Assembly: GCA_038206725.1 (NCBI GenBank)
Contig: JBBRAO010000002.1
Coordinates: forward strand, 62,001 to 126,000
Source: JBAXXL01 sp038206725
Lineage (GTDB): Bacteria; Bacteroidota; Ignavibacteria; Kapaibacteriales; UBA2268
Length of the DNA stretch: 64,000 nucleotides
Direction: 5' to 3'
The notes beneath the pieces are model-generated. The model worked only from the letters and a program-made list of their open reading frames with translations, did not search any database and was not told the origin of the DNA. The translations under genes and the position numbers were made by a program. Each line of letters opens with the position of its first letter. Position 1 is the stretch's first letter. Of this stretch, positions 44,301 through 51,384 are shown piece after piece.

Positions 44301-45081
44301 AGATTTAAGCAAATATCCAAAATTTGTATGGCACAAAGTGAAAAATGCTGTAAAATATAGACTCGAAGTTTTGATTTCCGATGCGGTAGTATATCAAACA
44401 GTAACAACAGATACAAGTTTTCAAATGGTGGAAAATTTGGTGAGCGGAACAGAATATTCCTGGCAAGTAGCCGCTATAGCTATTGATGAAACAGAAAAGT
44501 CATCCGAAGTTTGGGAGTTTTCTACTATCGAAGCATTATTCCCTCCTACATTGGTAAGTCCTGCGGAAATGGCTCAAGTTGACGCCGAAACCGCGACATT
44601 CGTGTGGAATAAAGTTCTTAATATCGCTCAGTATAATATTCAAATTTACAAAAGGCCAGGTCAGGTTTTAGCGGTCGATGAGATTGTTGAAGATACAGTG
44701 TTTACAGTTTTAGAACCGCTTCTATATAATCAGGGCTATTATTGGCAAGTGTCATATTACCGAGGTGACGAAACAAGCCCTTGGTCGCTTACCAAACGTT
44801 TTACAACTTATCCAACTTCGGTTTTGGATAACAGCCTTGCCGAAAAGGTAACTATTACGCCTAATCCTGCTAATGATAAAATCTATGTAAAAATAGACGA
44901 TTTGGTATTAGGGAATTGTGAAATTTCAATATACAACTCGTTGGGTGATTTATGTGGAACTTATACAATTAGCGGTCATTCGATTGAAATACCGACTTTC
45001 AATATGATTCAGGGATCTTATATCATCAAAATTGGGTTTAATAATAAATATGTTCTGAAAAACATCCGAATAATTCGGTGA
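41347..45081 (+). CDS. T9SS-secreted protein with SBBP and FN3-like repeats
   Basis: 1244 residues. After the signal (to about LSAQ) comes an N-terminal beta-domain (FVENKGQWSDEVLFQNQATG), then about seven SBBP beta-propeller repeats with the recurring AYQKTIGGTRDAFLMKF and FSTYVGGSLDDTGIGM patterns. Five FN3-like repeats follow (YYWAVTAKAGTLVG, YFWTVRTVY, YYWSVRSKSG, YSWQVAAIA, YYWQVSYYRG). It ends in a T9SS sorting domain (KVTITPNPANDKIYVKI). This is a surface or secreted beta-rich protein; ligands are unknown. A 610-bp gap follows. Confidence 0.9.
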   Translation: MRKFILFIIYIFVSSCNLSAQDYFVENKGQWSDEVLFQNQATGTTTWITKSSVVFDYAKYSEISENEYSASGQVIKMEFVNSNLNTQYSGKQKLNGFHNYFLGNESSKWASKAALYKDAMLTNLYDGIDLKFYWDEGAIRYDFILSPKSDPKAINLKFTGQDKVTLTADNELCLTTKFGEIKHTKLFVYQMAEGKKVEVKSAFATLPNNTYQFKIGDYDKTKELIIDPLVYSTYIGTSDNDRAFEMKLAPDGKPIIIGLSWHSSYPTSIGAYQKTVMGNSDGILTKMNDDGTAIEFSTFYGGSQWDEPRGLDYDASGNIYIAGETISTNFPVTLQAYQTTAGGNNQADAFVMKFSPDGSQLIFSTYLGTNQADQAQDLKIDPNGFVYVIGEARSTAFPVTANALQKTYSSGPVDGFLTIFSPDGKNLVYSSFIGGSGDDFPRKILVDGEFVYIVGHTRSTNFPITANAYQKTIGGTRDAFLMKFRGQGTEVVFSTYVGGSLDDTGIGMCFDANKNVIFTGNTFSTNYPITTNAVQKTLGGEDDVMVTKFDPTGNLLYSTFIGGSASDRANDIRCDASSNYYVTGMTKSANYPVTLKALQNKYISKEEVFVTKLNPNSSSLIYSTYLAGNNEDWGRGIANWGNTIIITGYTSSSDFVTSPNAFNRTFSGNRDIFLTKIAPVEGTLDKPILTTPAKGAVDVVINPTMVWGKVDYADAYTLVVAKDKDLTNKVFSQTGITTLEKKIDTDLEANKNYYWAVTAKAGTLVGPQSEVFSFTTELNLSVPTLILPIDNADNVILTPKFVWSKEINTDNYHLRLLNSANPNDFIFEKLLPSDTTYTSSITLDEGKEYFWTVRTVYKSEIGPWAPVSSFTTKSIIKAPVLVFPVNKVKYVQTQNTLFYWKKANLATQYEIYIYDEVDAKMPINSGIVSDTFYVNNTILENAKVYYWSVRSKSGNQISNWSELFSFQTEVNLEKPILISPENFSKDLSKYPKFVWHKVKNAVKYRLEVLISDAVVYQTVTTDTSFQMVENLVSGTEYSWQVAAIAIDETEKSSEVWEFSTIEALFPPTLVSPAEMAQVDAETATFVWNKVLNIAQYNIQIYKRPGQVLAVDEIVEDTVFTVLEPLLYNQGYYWQVSYYRGDETSPWSLTKRFTTYPTSVLDNSLAEKVTITPNPANDKIYVKIDDLVLGNCEISIYNSLGDLCGTYTISGHSIEIPTFNMIQGSYIIKIGFNNKYVLKNIRIIR

Positions 45082-45120
45082 TATTTGGTCATAATAATTT
45101 TTTTATAATACGCGTAAGTC

Positions 45121-45137
45121 ATATATATATATATATA
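45121..45137. repeat. Short (AT)n microsatellite
   Basis: An uninterrupted run of alternating A and T of about 15 bases. Likely a chance feature of this very AT-rich gap. Confidence 0.6.
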
Positions 45138-45224
45138 CTAAATAATCTGTTGCGTCTTTAACATTTATTTTTAAAAATAATGGAAAAATATTTAAATTAA
45201 TTTTTTTATATGAAAAAAGGATTA

Positions 45225-45232
45225 TATTTTTG
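45225..45232 (+). promoter_or_regulatory. -7 box of a possible small-RNA unit
   Basis: TATTTTTG with a T-rich -33 region. No gene starts in the next 450 bp, but a strong hairpin terminator lies 110 bp downstream. Confidence 0.4.
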
Positions 45233-45238
45233 TGTATA

Positions 45239-45385
45239 ATATTGTATCGTTTTTTTAGAATTGGATTATTTGATAAAAAAGAGGCGTCGCAGAATATGAA
45301 AAAAAGAGAAAAAGCAGGCCATCAACAAAGAATTTTTTGTTAGGATTGTTAATCAGATATTTAATCTGATGAGCAATCCTTTTTT
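45239..45385 (+). ncRNA. Candidate small RNA or leader transcript
   Basis: The stretch runs from the expected start of transcription (about 7 bp after the -7 box) to the end of a terminator, about 147 nt. No protein gene fits inside, except a possible 15-codon frame (45296-45343, MKKREKAGHQQRIFC). It could be a standalone sRNA or an attenuated leader of the gene at 45692. Support is structural only. Confidence 0.35.
45342..45385 (+). terminator. Strong terminator hairpin
   Basis: AGGATTG (45342-45348) pairs with CAATCCT (45374-45380), and inside it ATCAGAT (45352-45358) pairs with ATCTGAT (45364-45370), with a TTA/GAG internal loop and an ATTTA apical loop. A T6 run follows. Confidence 0.8.
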
Positions 45386-45406
45386 GCATTGCATTAAATT
45401 AATGTA

Positions 45407-45535
45407 GTGTGATTAAAAACAGAAGCGAATCCACCTGGCAAGTGAATTCGCCCCCTACCGAGTATTCGGCAAAATCCTTGCTTAGAGGATAACTATGTTT
45501 TGACGAATTCCACCGGTATATATTTTTAATCACAC
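45407..45535. repeat. 129-bp element with 13-bp perfect inverted ends
   Basis: GTGTGATTAAAAA (45407-45419) and TTTTTAATCACAC (45523-45535) are exact inverse repeats. Between them are three smaller hairpins: GCGAAT...ATTCGC (45425-45451), CCGA-GTAT-TCGG (45458-45469) and ATCCT...AGGAT (45474-45490). This could be a MITE-like mobile element, a member of a dispersed repeat family, or a structured RNA with a closed multi-branch fold. It lies between the terminator and the Cys-rich protein gene. Confidence 0.6.
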
Positions 45536-45691
45536 CTTATAGATTGTTTTATATTTTTATGAGGTGTTTATGGATACGAGTTATTGTGTTATATGGACTT
45601 AAATTTATTTAAAATTCTAAAATCTGTACTATTAATAAATAAGTGATAGTAGTGTAGAAAGAATTTAATTAAAATTAAAGGAGATATGTAA

Positions 45692-46369
45692 ATGAAGACA
45701 ATGAGAAAGTTTAGTCTATTATTGGCTATATTAATAACAATTTTTGCAATTGGCGATATTAAAGCACAATATATAAGTGAACCTTGTCTGCCGGATTGCA
45801 CAGGAAGCACTTGGGTTCCTGCATTTCCAAACCCTGCTAATGAAACTACAATTATAATTTGCACAGATGACGACCATACCTATAGTGTAAAAGTACGTTG
45901 GCGTATGAGATATGCTTGTAATATGTATTGGGATTATTACATAGAATGTATAGGTCTTGATATTTATACCTTAGCTCCGTGTTACAACCAATTAAGTACT
46001 GCTGAAATAATAAATGATATAACATTGAAATTTATAACGTTAAACCCAGGTAATTTTCCACCTTTACTACCACGAGACCCATGTGAAAATAATTGGAGAG
46101 TTATGAAAGGTGGATGTTGGAGATATGCTGAACTACCAGGAGGTGTTGGTGGTGGCATTATTCAACCGATTGAATTTGAAGAAATCCATTACAATTATAT
46201 TTGGTTTTTTGTTCCTTGTACAACATCACAATGTTGTTTAGAGTATTTTACAGTATGCATTGTTAATGGCGTGAGAACGATAACAAACACTGGCTTTTTG
46301 CCACCTGCTAATTGTGGTGAAAATCCACAAGATGGATGTGAACCAACGTGTCGCACTATATATAGATAA
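45692..46369 (+). CDS. Cysteine-rich secreted protein of unknown function
   Basis: 225 residues with a signal peptide ending near IKAQ. The mature part has 16 cysteines (for example EPCLPDCTG, YACNMYWDYYIEC, SQCCLEYFTVC, NPQDGCEPTCR), consistent with many disulfide bonds outside the cytoplasm, and many aromatic residues. No sorting domain and no family I recognise. A canonical AAAGGAGA ribosome site (45677-45684) is 8 bp before the ATG. The next gene follows 11 bp after the stop, so they are probably co-transcribed. Confidence 0.7.
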   Translation: MKTMRKFSLLLAILITIFAIGDIKAQYISEPCLPDCTGSTWVPAFPNPANETTIIICTDDDHTYSVKVRWRMRYACNMYWDYYIECIGLDIYTLAPCYNQLSTAEIINDITLKFITLNPGNFPPLLPRDPCENNWRVMKGGCWRYAELPGGVGGGIIQPIEFEEIHYNYIWFFVPCTTSQCCLEYFTVCIVNGVRTITNTGFLPPANCGENPQDGCEPTCRTIYR

Positions 46370-46380
46370 GGAGAATTAAT

Positions 46381-46785
46381 ATGAGAAGTATTCAGATTGT
46401 ATTTGTTATGTTGCTTTTATCTTCGATTTCGGTATTATCATCAGATGCGATATTTACAAATATTGATGGAAAAAAATTCCGTTGTAATGAAGGAAATTGC
46501 AAATTTGTTGCAATTCCTGAAATGAAAAATCAATTCGTAAATTTAAATAATGTTTTGTTTGTTTATAATGGAAACATCAAAAAATGGGAAAAATTGATCC
46601 AAAAAGAATCAATGAACTTCTATTGCGAAAATTCAAGTTACTTAAATAAACTATTAATAAAATTGAATTTAACGAAAGATAAACTAATACAAATCGAAAC
46701 ATTTGGCAAGTTTTATTCAGAAAAATATTATTATGATTTACCCGAGAATTATCAATCAGGTATAATAATTTTGAAAAATAAATAA
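46381..46785 (+). CDS. Small secreted protein of unknown function
   Basis: 134 residues with a signal peptide (to about VLSSDA). The mature part is Asn/Lys/Tyr-rich with a CNEGNC pair and an N-terminal strand pattern (AIFTNIDGKKFRCNEGNCKF). No known domain. The ribosome site AAGGAGAA precedes the ATG by 7 bp. Codon use is strongly AT-biased. A stable hairpin follows the stop. Confidence 0.65.
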   Translation: MRSIQIVFVMLLLSSISVLSSDAIFTNIDGKKFRCNEGNCKFVAIPEMKNQFVNLNNVLFVYNGNIKKWEKLIQKESMNFYCENSSYLNKLLIKLNLTKDKLIQIETFGKFYSEKYYYDLPENYQSGIIILKNK

Positions 46786-46790
46786 TTATT

Positions 46791-46821
46791 ATGGAGAAGT
46801 ATCGTTTTGGTACTTCTCCAT
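46791..46821 (+). terminator. Hairpin between the small secreted protein and the T9SS cargo gene
   Basis: ATGGAGAAGTA (46791-46801) and TACTTCTCCAT (46811-46821) form a perfect 11-bp stem with a 9-nt loop. The tail TTATTATAT is only weakly U-rich, so it may act as a partial terminator or as an mRNA stabiliser. Confidence 0.5.
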
Positions 46822-46843
46822 TTATTATATAAAGGAGAGTTTT

Positions 46844-48949
46844 ATGTCAAGGTTAATTAAAGTAACAATTGTTATGATTATTATCACGAGTTATGCATTA
46901 GTCTCAGAGATGCAAATTACTCAAACAGGGTTTTACCCAAATGATTCATTCAATAATAAAGTTAATAACGTAAAAGAGATTGATGGGGATCTTTACTGCA
47001 TAGGCTCTAATCAACTTATATTGAAACTATTAGGCAATAACAAATGGAATTACATATCCGGAAAATATGGTGGTATTGAATATTATGATTTGGTATCCAC
47101 TGATGATAAAATCTTTATAGCTGGGGACAGTAATAAGATTTTTGTATTTGATAAAAAATGGCAAAAAATATCGATAGTAATTCTCCAAAATGTTGGAAAA
47201 TTATCTCACTTAGAAATTTTAAATAATATAATTACTTGCTCAACACTTACCGGTGAGATTTGGTATAGCCAAGATTTTGGTTTGAGCTGGGCTAAATTAG
47301 AATTAGATTTTCCTGTAAATAATATTAACATTTATAATAATAATTATTATTTTCCTTCCACAGAAGGCAGGATTTTTGAATATGACAATCAACTTAAATA
47401 CAAAACCTCTTTTTCAGTTGACACTAATGTTGTATTGAAAGCGATTCACAACAATAACGAGAAAATGTTTGCTGTAGGATTATCAAATTATTTCTACCGT
47501 TCGGACGAAGGTGGTAAGAATTTCAAAAAGGTCAGAATAGGTAGTAAAATAACCGATGTCAATTCGTTTGAATATATTGATGATACAACATTATTAGCCG
47601 GTTGCAGTGGTGGTCTATTGGTTTATATTGATAACGTTACCAAATGGAAGTATCTAATTCCAAGTAGCACAAAATCATGCTTAATTAGAAATAATGGCAA
47701 ACTATACACCTATGGGGATGAAATAGAACAAATTAATGAAGATCAATTGACAAGTAAAGAAGCATTTACAACAATATTTGAAACTGATAATTATCAATTT
47801 GATAAATTGGCTATGGATTATTCTAACAATAAAAATGAATTTATCATAATATCTCAAAACAGTAGTTTATATCGCTACAAAACTTCTAATTTAATAGTTG
47901 ATAAGATATATAAGAATCCGATCAACATTAATGAATCAATCGTAGAAGATGACGTTATACTTTTCACTGATCAATATATTAGCTATCTACCTGATTTACG
48001 AAGCACATTAACTATACTCAATAAAACTGATTTTTCAATTATACAAAAGGTTAGTGTCGATTCAGGTTTATCGTTCGATAAAATCGCAAAACAAAATGAC
48101 GATTACTATTTATACAGATATGGAGATTATTTCTTTAAATATAATATTAAGGATAACAAACTAATTAAAAATTATTTACCAGACGGTTTAAAACCTTCGC
48201 TAATTAAATCTTTTAACAATATGTTATACTTTTTAGCTTATGATGCCGCTACTAAAAAATATTTATTAGCTTATCAAAATGATATTGATTATGTTAAAAC
48301 TGAACTACAATTCGAAGATAGTTTTAGTGAGTTTTTTATAGACAAATCAAATCAGCTATATTTTTTAAGTTATAATGACAAAGATTGCGGCGAATCGCAT
48401 AGAATAAATTCATTTTTAAAAAAATATAACACAATAACACAGAAATCGATTACTTTGGATTCGTTGACAAACCAGCTAGGGACTTATGATAAGATTTTGC
48501 CTTTTTCAACAGATGAATTCTTTGTAATTGGGAAAAATACTTGTAATTATACAAATGATAATTTCAAGACGATTATGAGATACCCTTTTCCTGTAAACAT
48601 CCCTTTTAATGTAATTGATGTAAAAAAAATAGAAAATAAATTTTATGCTTTAATTGATAATAAACTTTATATACTAGAAATAAGTGGAAGTTCAATAAAA
48701 TTATTTCCTTCTGAAAATTATAGCATTTATCCAAACCCTATCAAGTGCGGTAGCAAATTATCCATTAATATGGCCGAAACACTTTCAAATTATACAATTA
48801 GAGTATTTGATATTAATGGGTATATGCTTATATCCGACCAAAACAAAACCGAAATTACATTACCGGATAACTTGATTTCAGGTACATATTTTCTTGTTAT
48901 TGAATCGGATGGGAAATATATTACTAAAGAAAAATTTATAGTAGAGTAA
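46844..48949 (+). CDS. T9SS-secreted protein, propeller-like
   Basis: 701 residues. After a signal peptide (to about LVSEMQ) the body shows repeated short strands like a beta-propeller (GDLYCIGSNQLILKL, FYRSDEGGKNFKKVRIG, EIWYSQDFGLSWAK), with a T9SS sorting domain at the end (NYSIYPNPIKCGSKLSI ... SGTYFLVIESDGKYITKEKF). It has an AAAGGAGAG ribosome site. The gene is very AT-rich compared with neighbours. Probably secreted together with the two preceding products, but no partner is known. Confidence 0.8.
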   Translation: MSRLIKVTIVMIIITSYALVSEMQITQTGFYPNDSFNNKVNNVKEIDGDLYCIGSNQLILKLLGNNKWNYISGKYGGIEYYDLVSTDDKIFIAGDSNKIFVFDKKWQKISIVILQNVGKLSHLEILNNIITCSTLTGEIWYSQDFGLSWAKLELDFPVNNINIYNNNYYFPSTEGRIFEYDNQLKYKTSFSVDTNVVLKAIHNNNEKMFAVGLSNYFYRSDEGGKNFKKVRIGSKITDVNSFEYIDDTTLLAGCSGGLLVYIDNVTKWKYLIPSSTKSCLIRNNGKLYTYGDEIEQINEDQLTSKEAFTTIFETDNYQFDKLAMDYSNNKNEFIIISQNSSLYRYKTSNLIVDKIYKNPININESIVEDDVILFTDQYISYLPDLRSTLTILNKTDFSIIQKVSVDSGLSFDKIAKQNDDYYLYRYGDYFFKYNIKDNKLIKNYLPDGLKPSLIKSFNNMLYFLAYDAATKKYLLAYQNDIDYVKTELQFEDSFSEFFIDKSNQLYFLSYNDKDCGESHRINSFLKKYNTITQKSITLDSLTNQLGTYDKILPFSTDEFFVIGKNTCNYTNDNFKTIMRYPFPVNIPFNVIDVKKIENKFYALIDNKLYILEISGSSIKLFPSENYSIYPNPIKCGSKLSINMAETLSNYTIRVFDINGYMLISDQNKTEITLPDNLISGTYFLVIESDGKYITKEKFIVE

Positions 48950-49009
48950 AACTACGTATTAAAGCGACATTCAGGGATGATTGACCCACCAATATATCAA
49001 TAACTTGGT

Positions 49010-49033
49010 AGAACAGACATTGCTGTCTGTTCT
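49010..49033. repeat. Perfect palindrome E
   Basis: AGAACAGACA - TTGC - TGTCTGTTCT, a 10-bp stem with a 4-nt loop. A single copy was noticed. It sits 60 bp after the T9SS cargo gene and could serve as its terminator (no U run) or as a dispersed repeat. Confidence 0.5.
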
Positions 49034-49073
49034 CAGGATTAGAGTTTTGAGACCGCATCCATACATTCAAAAA

Positions 49074-49106
49074 ACTCATCCGATGACTCCAAGTCATCGG
49101 ATGAGT
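49074..49106. repeat. Palindromic repeat family A, complete copy
   Basis: ACTCATCCGATGACT (49074-49088) and AGTCATCGGATGAGT (49092-49106) are perfect inverse repeats around CCA. Related copies: 51701-51734 (imperfect) and 1689-1713 (half). Confidence 0.65.
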
Positions 49107-49167
49107 AGAATTCAATAGTATCGTAAAATTATTTAATTAAAAGCTATGCTTTTTCATAATAATTTAT

Positions 49168-49175
49168 TATTTTTG
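49168..49175 (+). promoter_or_regulatory. -7 box upstream of the 49239 gene
   Basis: TATTTTTG, 63 bp before the ATG. Confidence 0.35.
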
Positions 49176-49238
49176 AATTAGAAAGATTCGAGGTTTCTTT
49201 GTAAAATATTTTGTTTATATATTATTATTGAGTTTGAT

Positions 49239-49481
49239 ATGAATAAATTCCTGATAGCTTTACTATCGGTTTTAGTATTTTCTTCTATTTGGTTAGTTGC
49301 CCAAACTAATATTGATGTGATTTATCTTAAAAACGGTAAAATTTATAAAGGTAGAACAGTCAATGATGTTCCTCCTGATTATTTGGAAATACAGCTTAAT
49401 AATGGTGAAATAAAAAAAGTTTTATATCAAGATATTATAAAAAAAGAACTTGAAGATCCCTGCTTGTTAACAAAATCCTGA
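49239..49481 (+). CDS. Small secreted protein of unknown function
   Basis: 80 residues. A signal peptide (to about LVAQ) leaves a mature part of about 58 residues: one small beta-domain (DVIYLKNGKIYKGRTVNDV, then YLEIQLNNGEIKKVLYQDI), a pattern found in many Bacteroidota proteins that begin with a signal and a DVIYLKNG strand. It could be a truncated relative of longer proteins with that opening, since the frame ends in CLLTKS soon after. Function unknown. Confidence 0.6.
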   Translation: MNKFLIALLSVLVFSSIWLVAQTNIDVIYLKNGKIYKGRTVNDVPPDYLEIQLNNGEIKKVLYQDIIKKELEDPCLLTKS

Positions 49482-49569
49482 GTTTTGAGAAAGACTCATC
49501 CCCTCCCATTTCGATTCCGCTAAATTTCCGGCTCTATTCATCGCAATTAACTATTAATTCTGCTCGATA

Positions 49570-49601
49570 TTTGGTCATTAAGCAACATATTATTATTTTA
49601 G
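49570..49601 (+). promoter_or_regulatory. Likely promoter of the C69 dipeptidase gene
   Basis: TTTG (49570-49573), 20 bp, TATTTTAG (49594-49601, one mismatch to TATTTTTG). The -33 side reads ATTTGGTCATTAAGC, very like ATTTGGTCATTAGGC before the DacB-like gene. Confidence 0.5.
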
Positions 49602-49648
49602 AATACTAATTTTTGTAAATTTAAAAATAATATAAATTCAGGAGCTTT

Positions 49649-51313
49649 ATGAATTTTCTACGAATAACTTTATTCGCCATTGTTCTTATTATCTTCGCAC
49701 AAAGTCAATCAAATAGTTGCACCAACTTATTGATTTCAAAAGGAGCCTCGGTTGACGGCTCTACTATGATAACATACAACGCCGATGCCGGCGGTTTTAT
49801 GGAGCCTTTTGTTTATTTGCCTGCTCAAGATTGGAAAGCCGGCGATTCAGTCGAAGTATATGACTGGGATTCCGGAAAATATCTCGGTAAAATAAAACAA
49901 GTAGCACATACTTTCTCTGTGGTCAGCCACATAAACGAATATCAAGTAGCATTGGGTGAAACCACATTCGGTGGCCGTACAACTTCGGTAGATACTAATG
50001 CAAAAATAGATTACGGCTCATTGATGCGCTTGGCACTGCAACGAGCTAAAACAGCACGCGAAGCAATCAAAGTAATGGGCGAATTAGTTGCGGAATACGG
50101 TTATTATTCAGAAGGTGAATCGTTTTCCATAGCTGATCCGAACGAAGTTTGGATTATGGATATGATTAGCAAAGGTCCGAAAGAACTCGGCGCTGTTTGG
50201 GTTGCTATGCGCGTTCCTGACGGATATATCTCCGCTCACGCGAACCAAGCCCGCATCCGCCAATTTCCGTTGAACGATCCCGAAAATTGTATTTATGCGA
50301 AAGATGTTATAACTTTTGCAGAAAAAATGGGATACTATAATAAAGAAAAAGACGGCGAATTCAGTTTTGTAAATGCATATTGTCCATTGGAACCCGGTGG
50401 CGCGTTGTATTGCGAGGGCAGAGTTTGGAGTTTATTTTCTCGTGCCGCCCCGTCGTTAAATCTTCCGGAAGATTACTGGCGCGCTTTGGAAGGTGCAGAA
50501 CCTTACCCATTATTCATCAAACCTGACAAAAAATTATCTTATCGCGATGCTATCGCTTTAATGCGCGACCATTTCGACGGTACAAAATACGATTTATCCA
50601 AAGGCGTTGCGGCTGGACCTTACGGTTGCCCTGTTCGCTGGAAAGGATTAGTTTGGAAATTAGACGGCGATACTGTAAATTCTTACGGTTGGGAACGCCC
50701 AATTTCTTCACAACAATGCGCTTTCGCATTTGTTACTCAAAGCCGTAGCTGGTTGCCACGCGAAATCGGTGGCATCATTTGGTATGGTCCTGACGACAAC
50801 TATACAAATGTATATGTTCCGCTTTATTGCTCTATGACCGAAGGTCCTAAACCTTTCTCCGGTCATTCAATAGCCGATTTTAGTCTGGAATCCGGATGGT
50901 GGGTATTCAATTTGGTTGCAAACCGTGCTTATCAAATGTATTCATATATTTACAAAGACATCCAACCTGTTCAAAAAGCATTGGAAGATAAATTTGCTAA
51001 TAATCAACCCGCTGTCGAAATGGCGGCTCAAGAATTATACAAAAAAGATCCAAAATTGGCTGTTGATTATTTGAATGATTACTCTCAAATGCAATCTACT
51101 ATGACAGTTGACCGTTGGTTAGACCTTTGGAAATTCATTACAATGAAATATAACGACGGGTATATAAACGATGTGAATAAAGACGGCGGACGTCATCCGA
51201 AAAGCGCCGGATATCCTACTTGGTGGCTTAAAAAATGTATAGAAGACAAACCGGAAGGTTATTACGATATTAAATGGGTAAAACCCGATAAAAAGAAAGC
51301 AAAGAAAAAATAA
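49649..51313 (+). CDS. C69 family dipeptidase
   Basis: 554 residues. After the signal sequence the chain opens with CTNLLISKGASVDGSTMITY, where Cys24 is the N-terminal nucleophile of the Ntn-hydrolase fold exposed by processing. Further C69 marks are VVSHINEYQVALGETTFGGR, IADPNEVWIMDM and ARIRQFPLNDPENC. These enzymes split dipeptides outside the cytoplasm and help amino-acid uptake. The very C-terminus is Lys-rich (KPDKKKAKKK). An AGGAG site precedes the ATG, and a strong terminator follows the stop. Confidence 0.92.
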   Translation: MNFLRITLFAIVLIIFAQSQSNSCTNLLISKGASVDGSTMITYNADAGGFMEPFVYLPAQDWKAGDSVEVYDWDSGKYLGKIKQVAHTFSVVSHINEYQVALGETTFGGRTTSVDTNAKIDYGSLMRLALQRAKTAREAIKVMGELVAEYGYYSEGESFSIADPNEVWIMDMISKGPKELGAVWVAMRVPDGYISAHANQARIRQFPLNDPENCIYAKDVITFAEKMGYYNKEKDGEFSFVNAYCPLEPGGALYCEGRVWSLFSRAAPSLNLPEDYWRALEGAEPYPLFIKPDKKLSYRDAIALMRDHFDGTKYDLSKGVAAGPYGCPVRWKGLVWKLDGDTVNSYGWERPISSQQCAFAFVTQSRSWLPREIGGIIWYGPDDNYTNVYVPLYCSMTEGPKPFSGHSIADFSLESGWWVFNLVANRAYQMYSYIYKDIQPVQKALEDKFANNQPAVEMAAQELYKKDPKLAVDYLNDYSQMQSTMTVDRWLDLWKFITMKYNDGYINDVNKDGGRHPKSAGYPTWWLKKCIEDKPEGYYDIKWVKPDKKKAKKK

Positions 51314-51317
51314 ATAC

Positions 51318-51347
51318 AAGGGGCAGTTAAGAAATTGCCCCTTTTTT
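51318..51347 (+). terminator. Rho-independent terminator after the C69 dipeptidase gene
   Basis: AAGGGGCA (51318-51325) and TGCCCCTT (51336-51343) form an 8-bp G/C-rich stem with a T6 run. Confidence 0.9.
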
Positions 51348-51349
51348 AT

Positions 51350-51357
51350 TAATTTTG
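51350..51357 (+). promoter_or_regulatory. -7 box upstream of speD
   Basis: TAATTTTG, followed by an expected transcript start near 51364. It shows that the coding start must lie downstream of about 51364, between there and the conserved residues. Confidence 0.45.
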
Positions 51358-51384
51358 AATATAAAATTACGATAGGAAATTGAA

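Noticed and set aside
45364..45373. Hammerhead-like CTGATGAG in the terminator hairpin
   Set aside because: No GAAA box or cleavage triplet is found at the needed positions, and the bases are already paired in the terminator.
45407..45535. 6S, SRP or RNase P RNA
   Set aside because: No conserved sequence of those RNAs was seen within the element.
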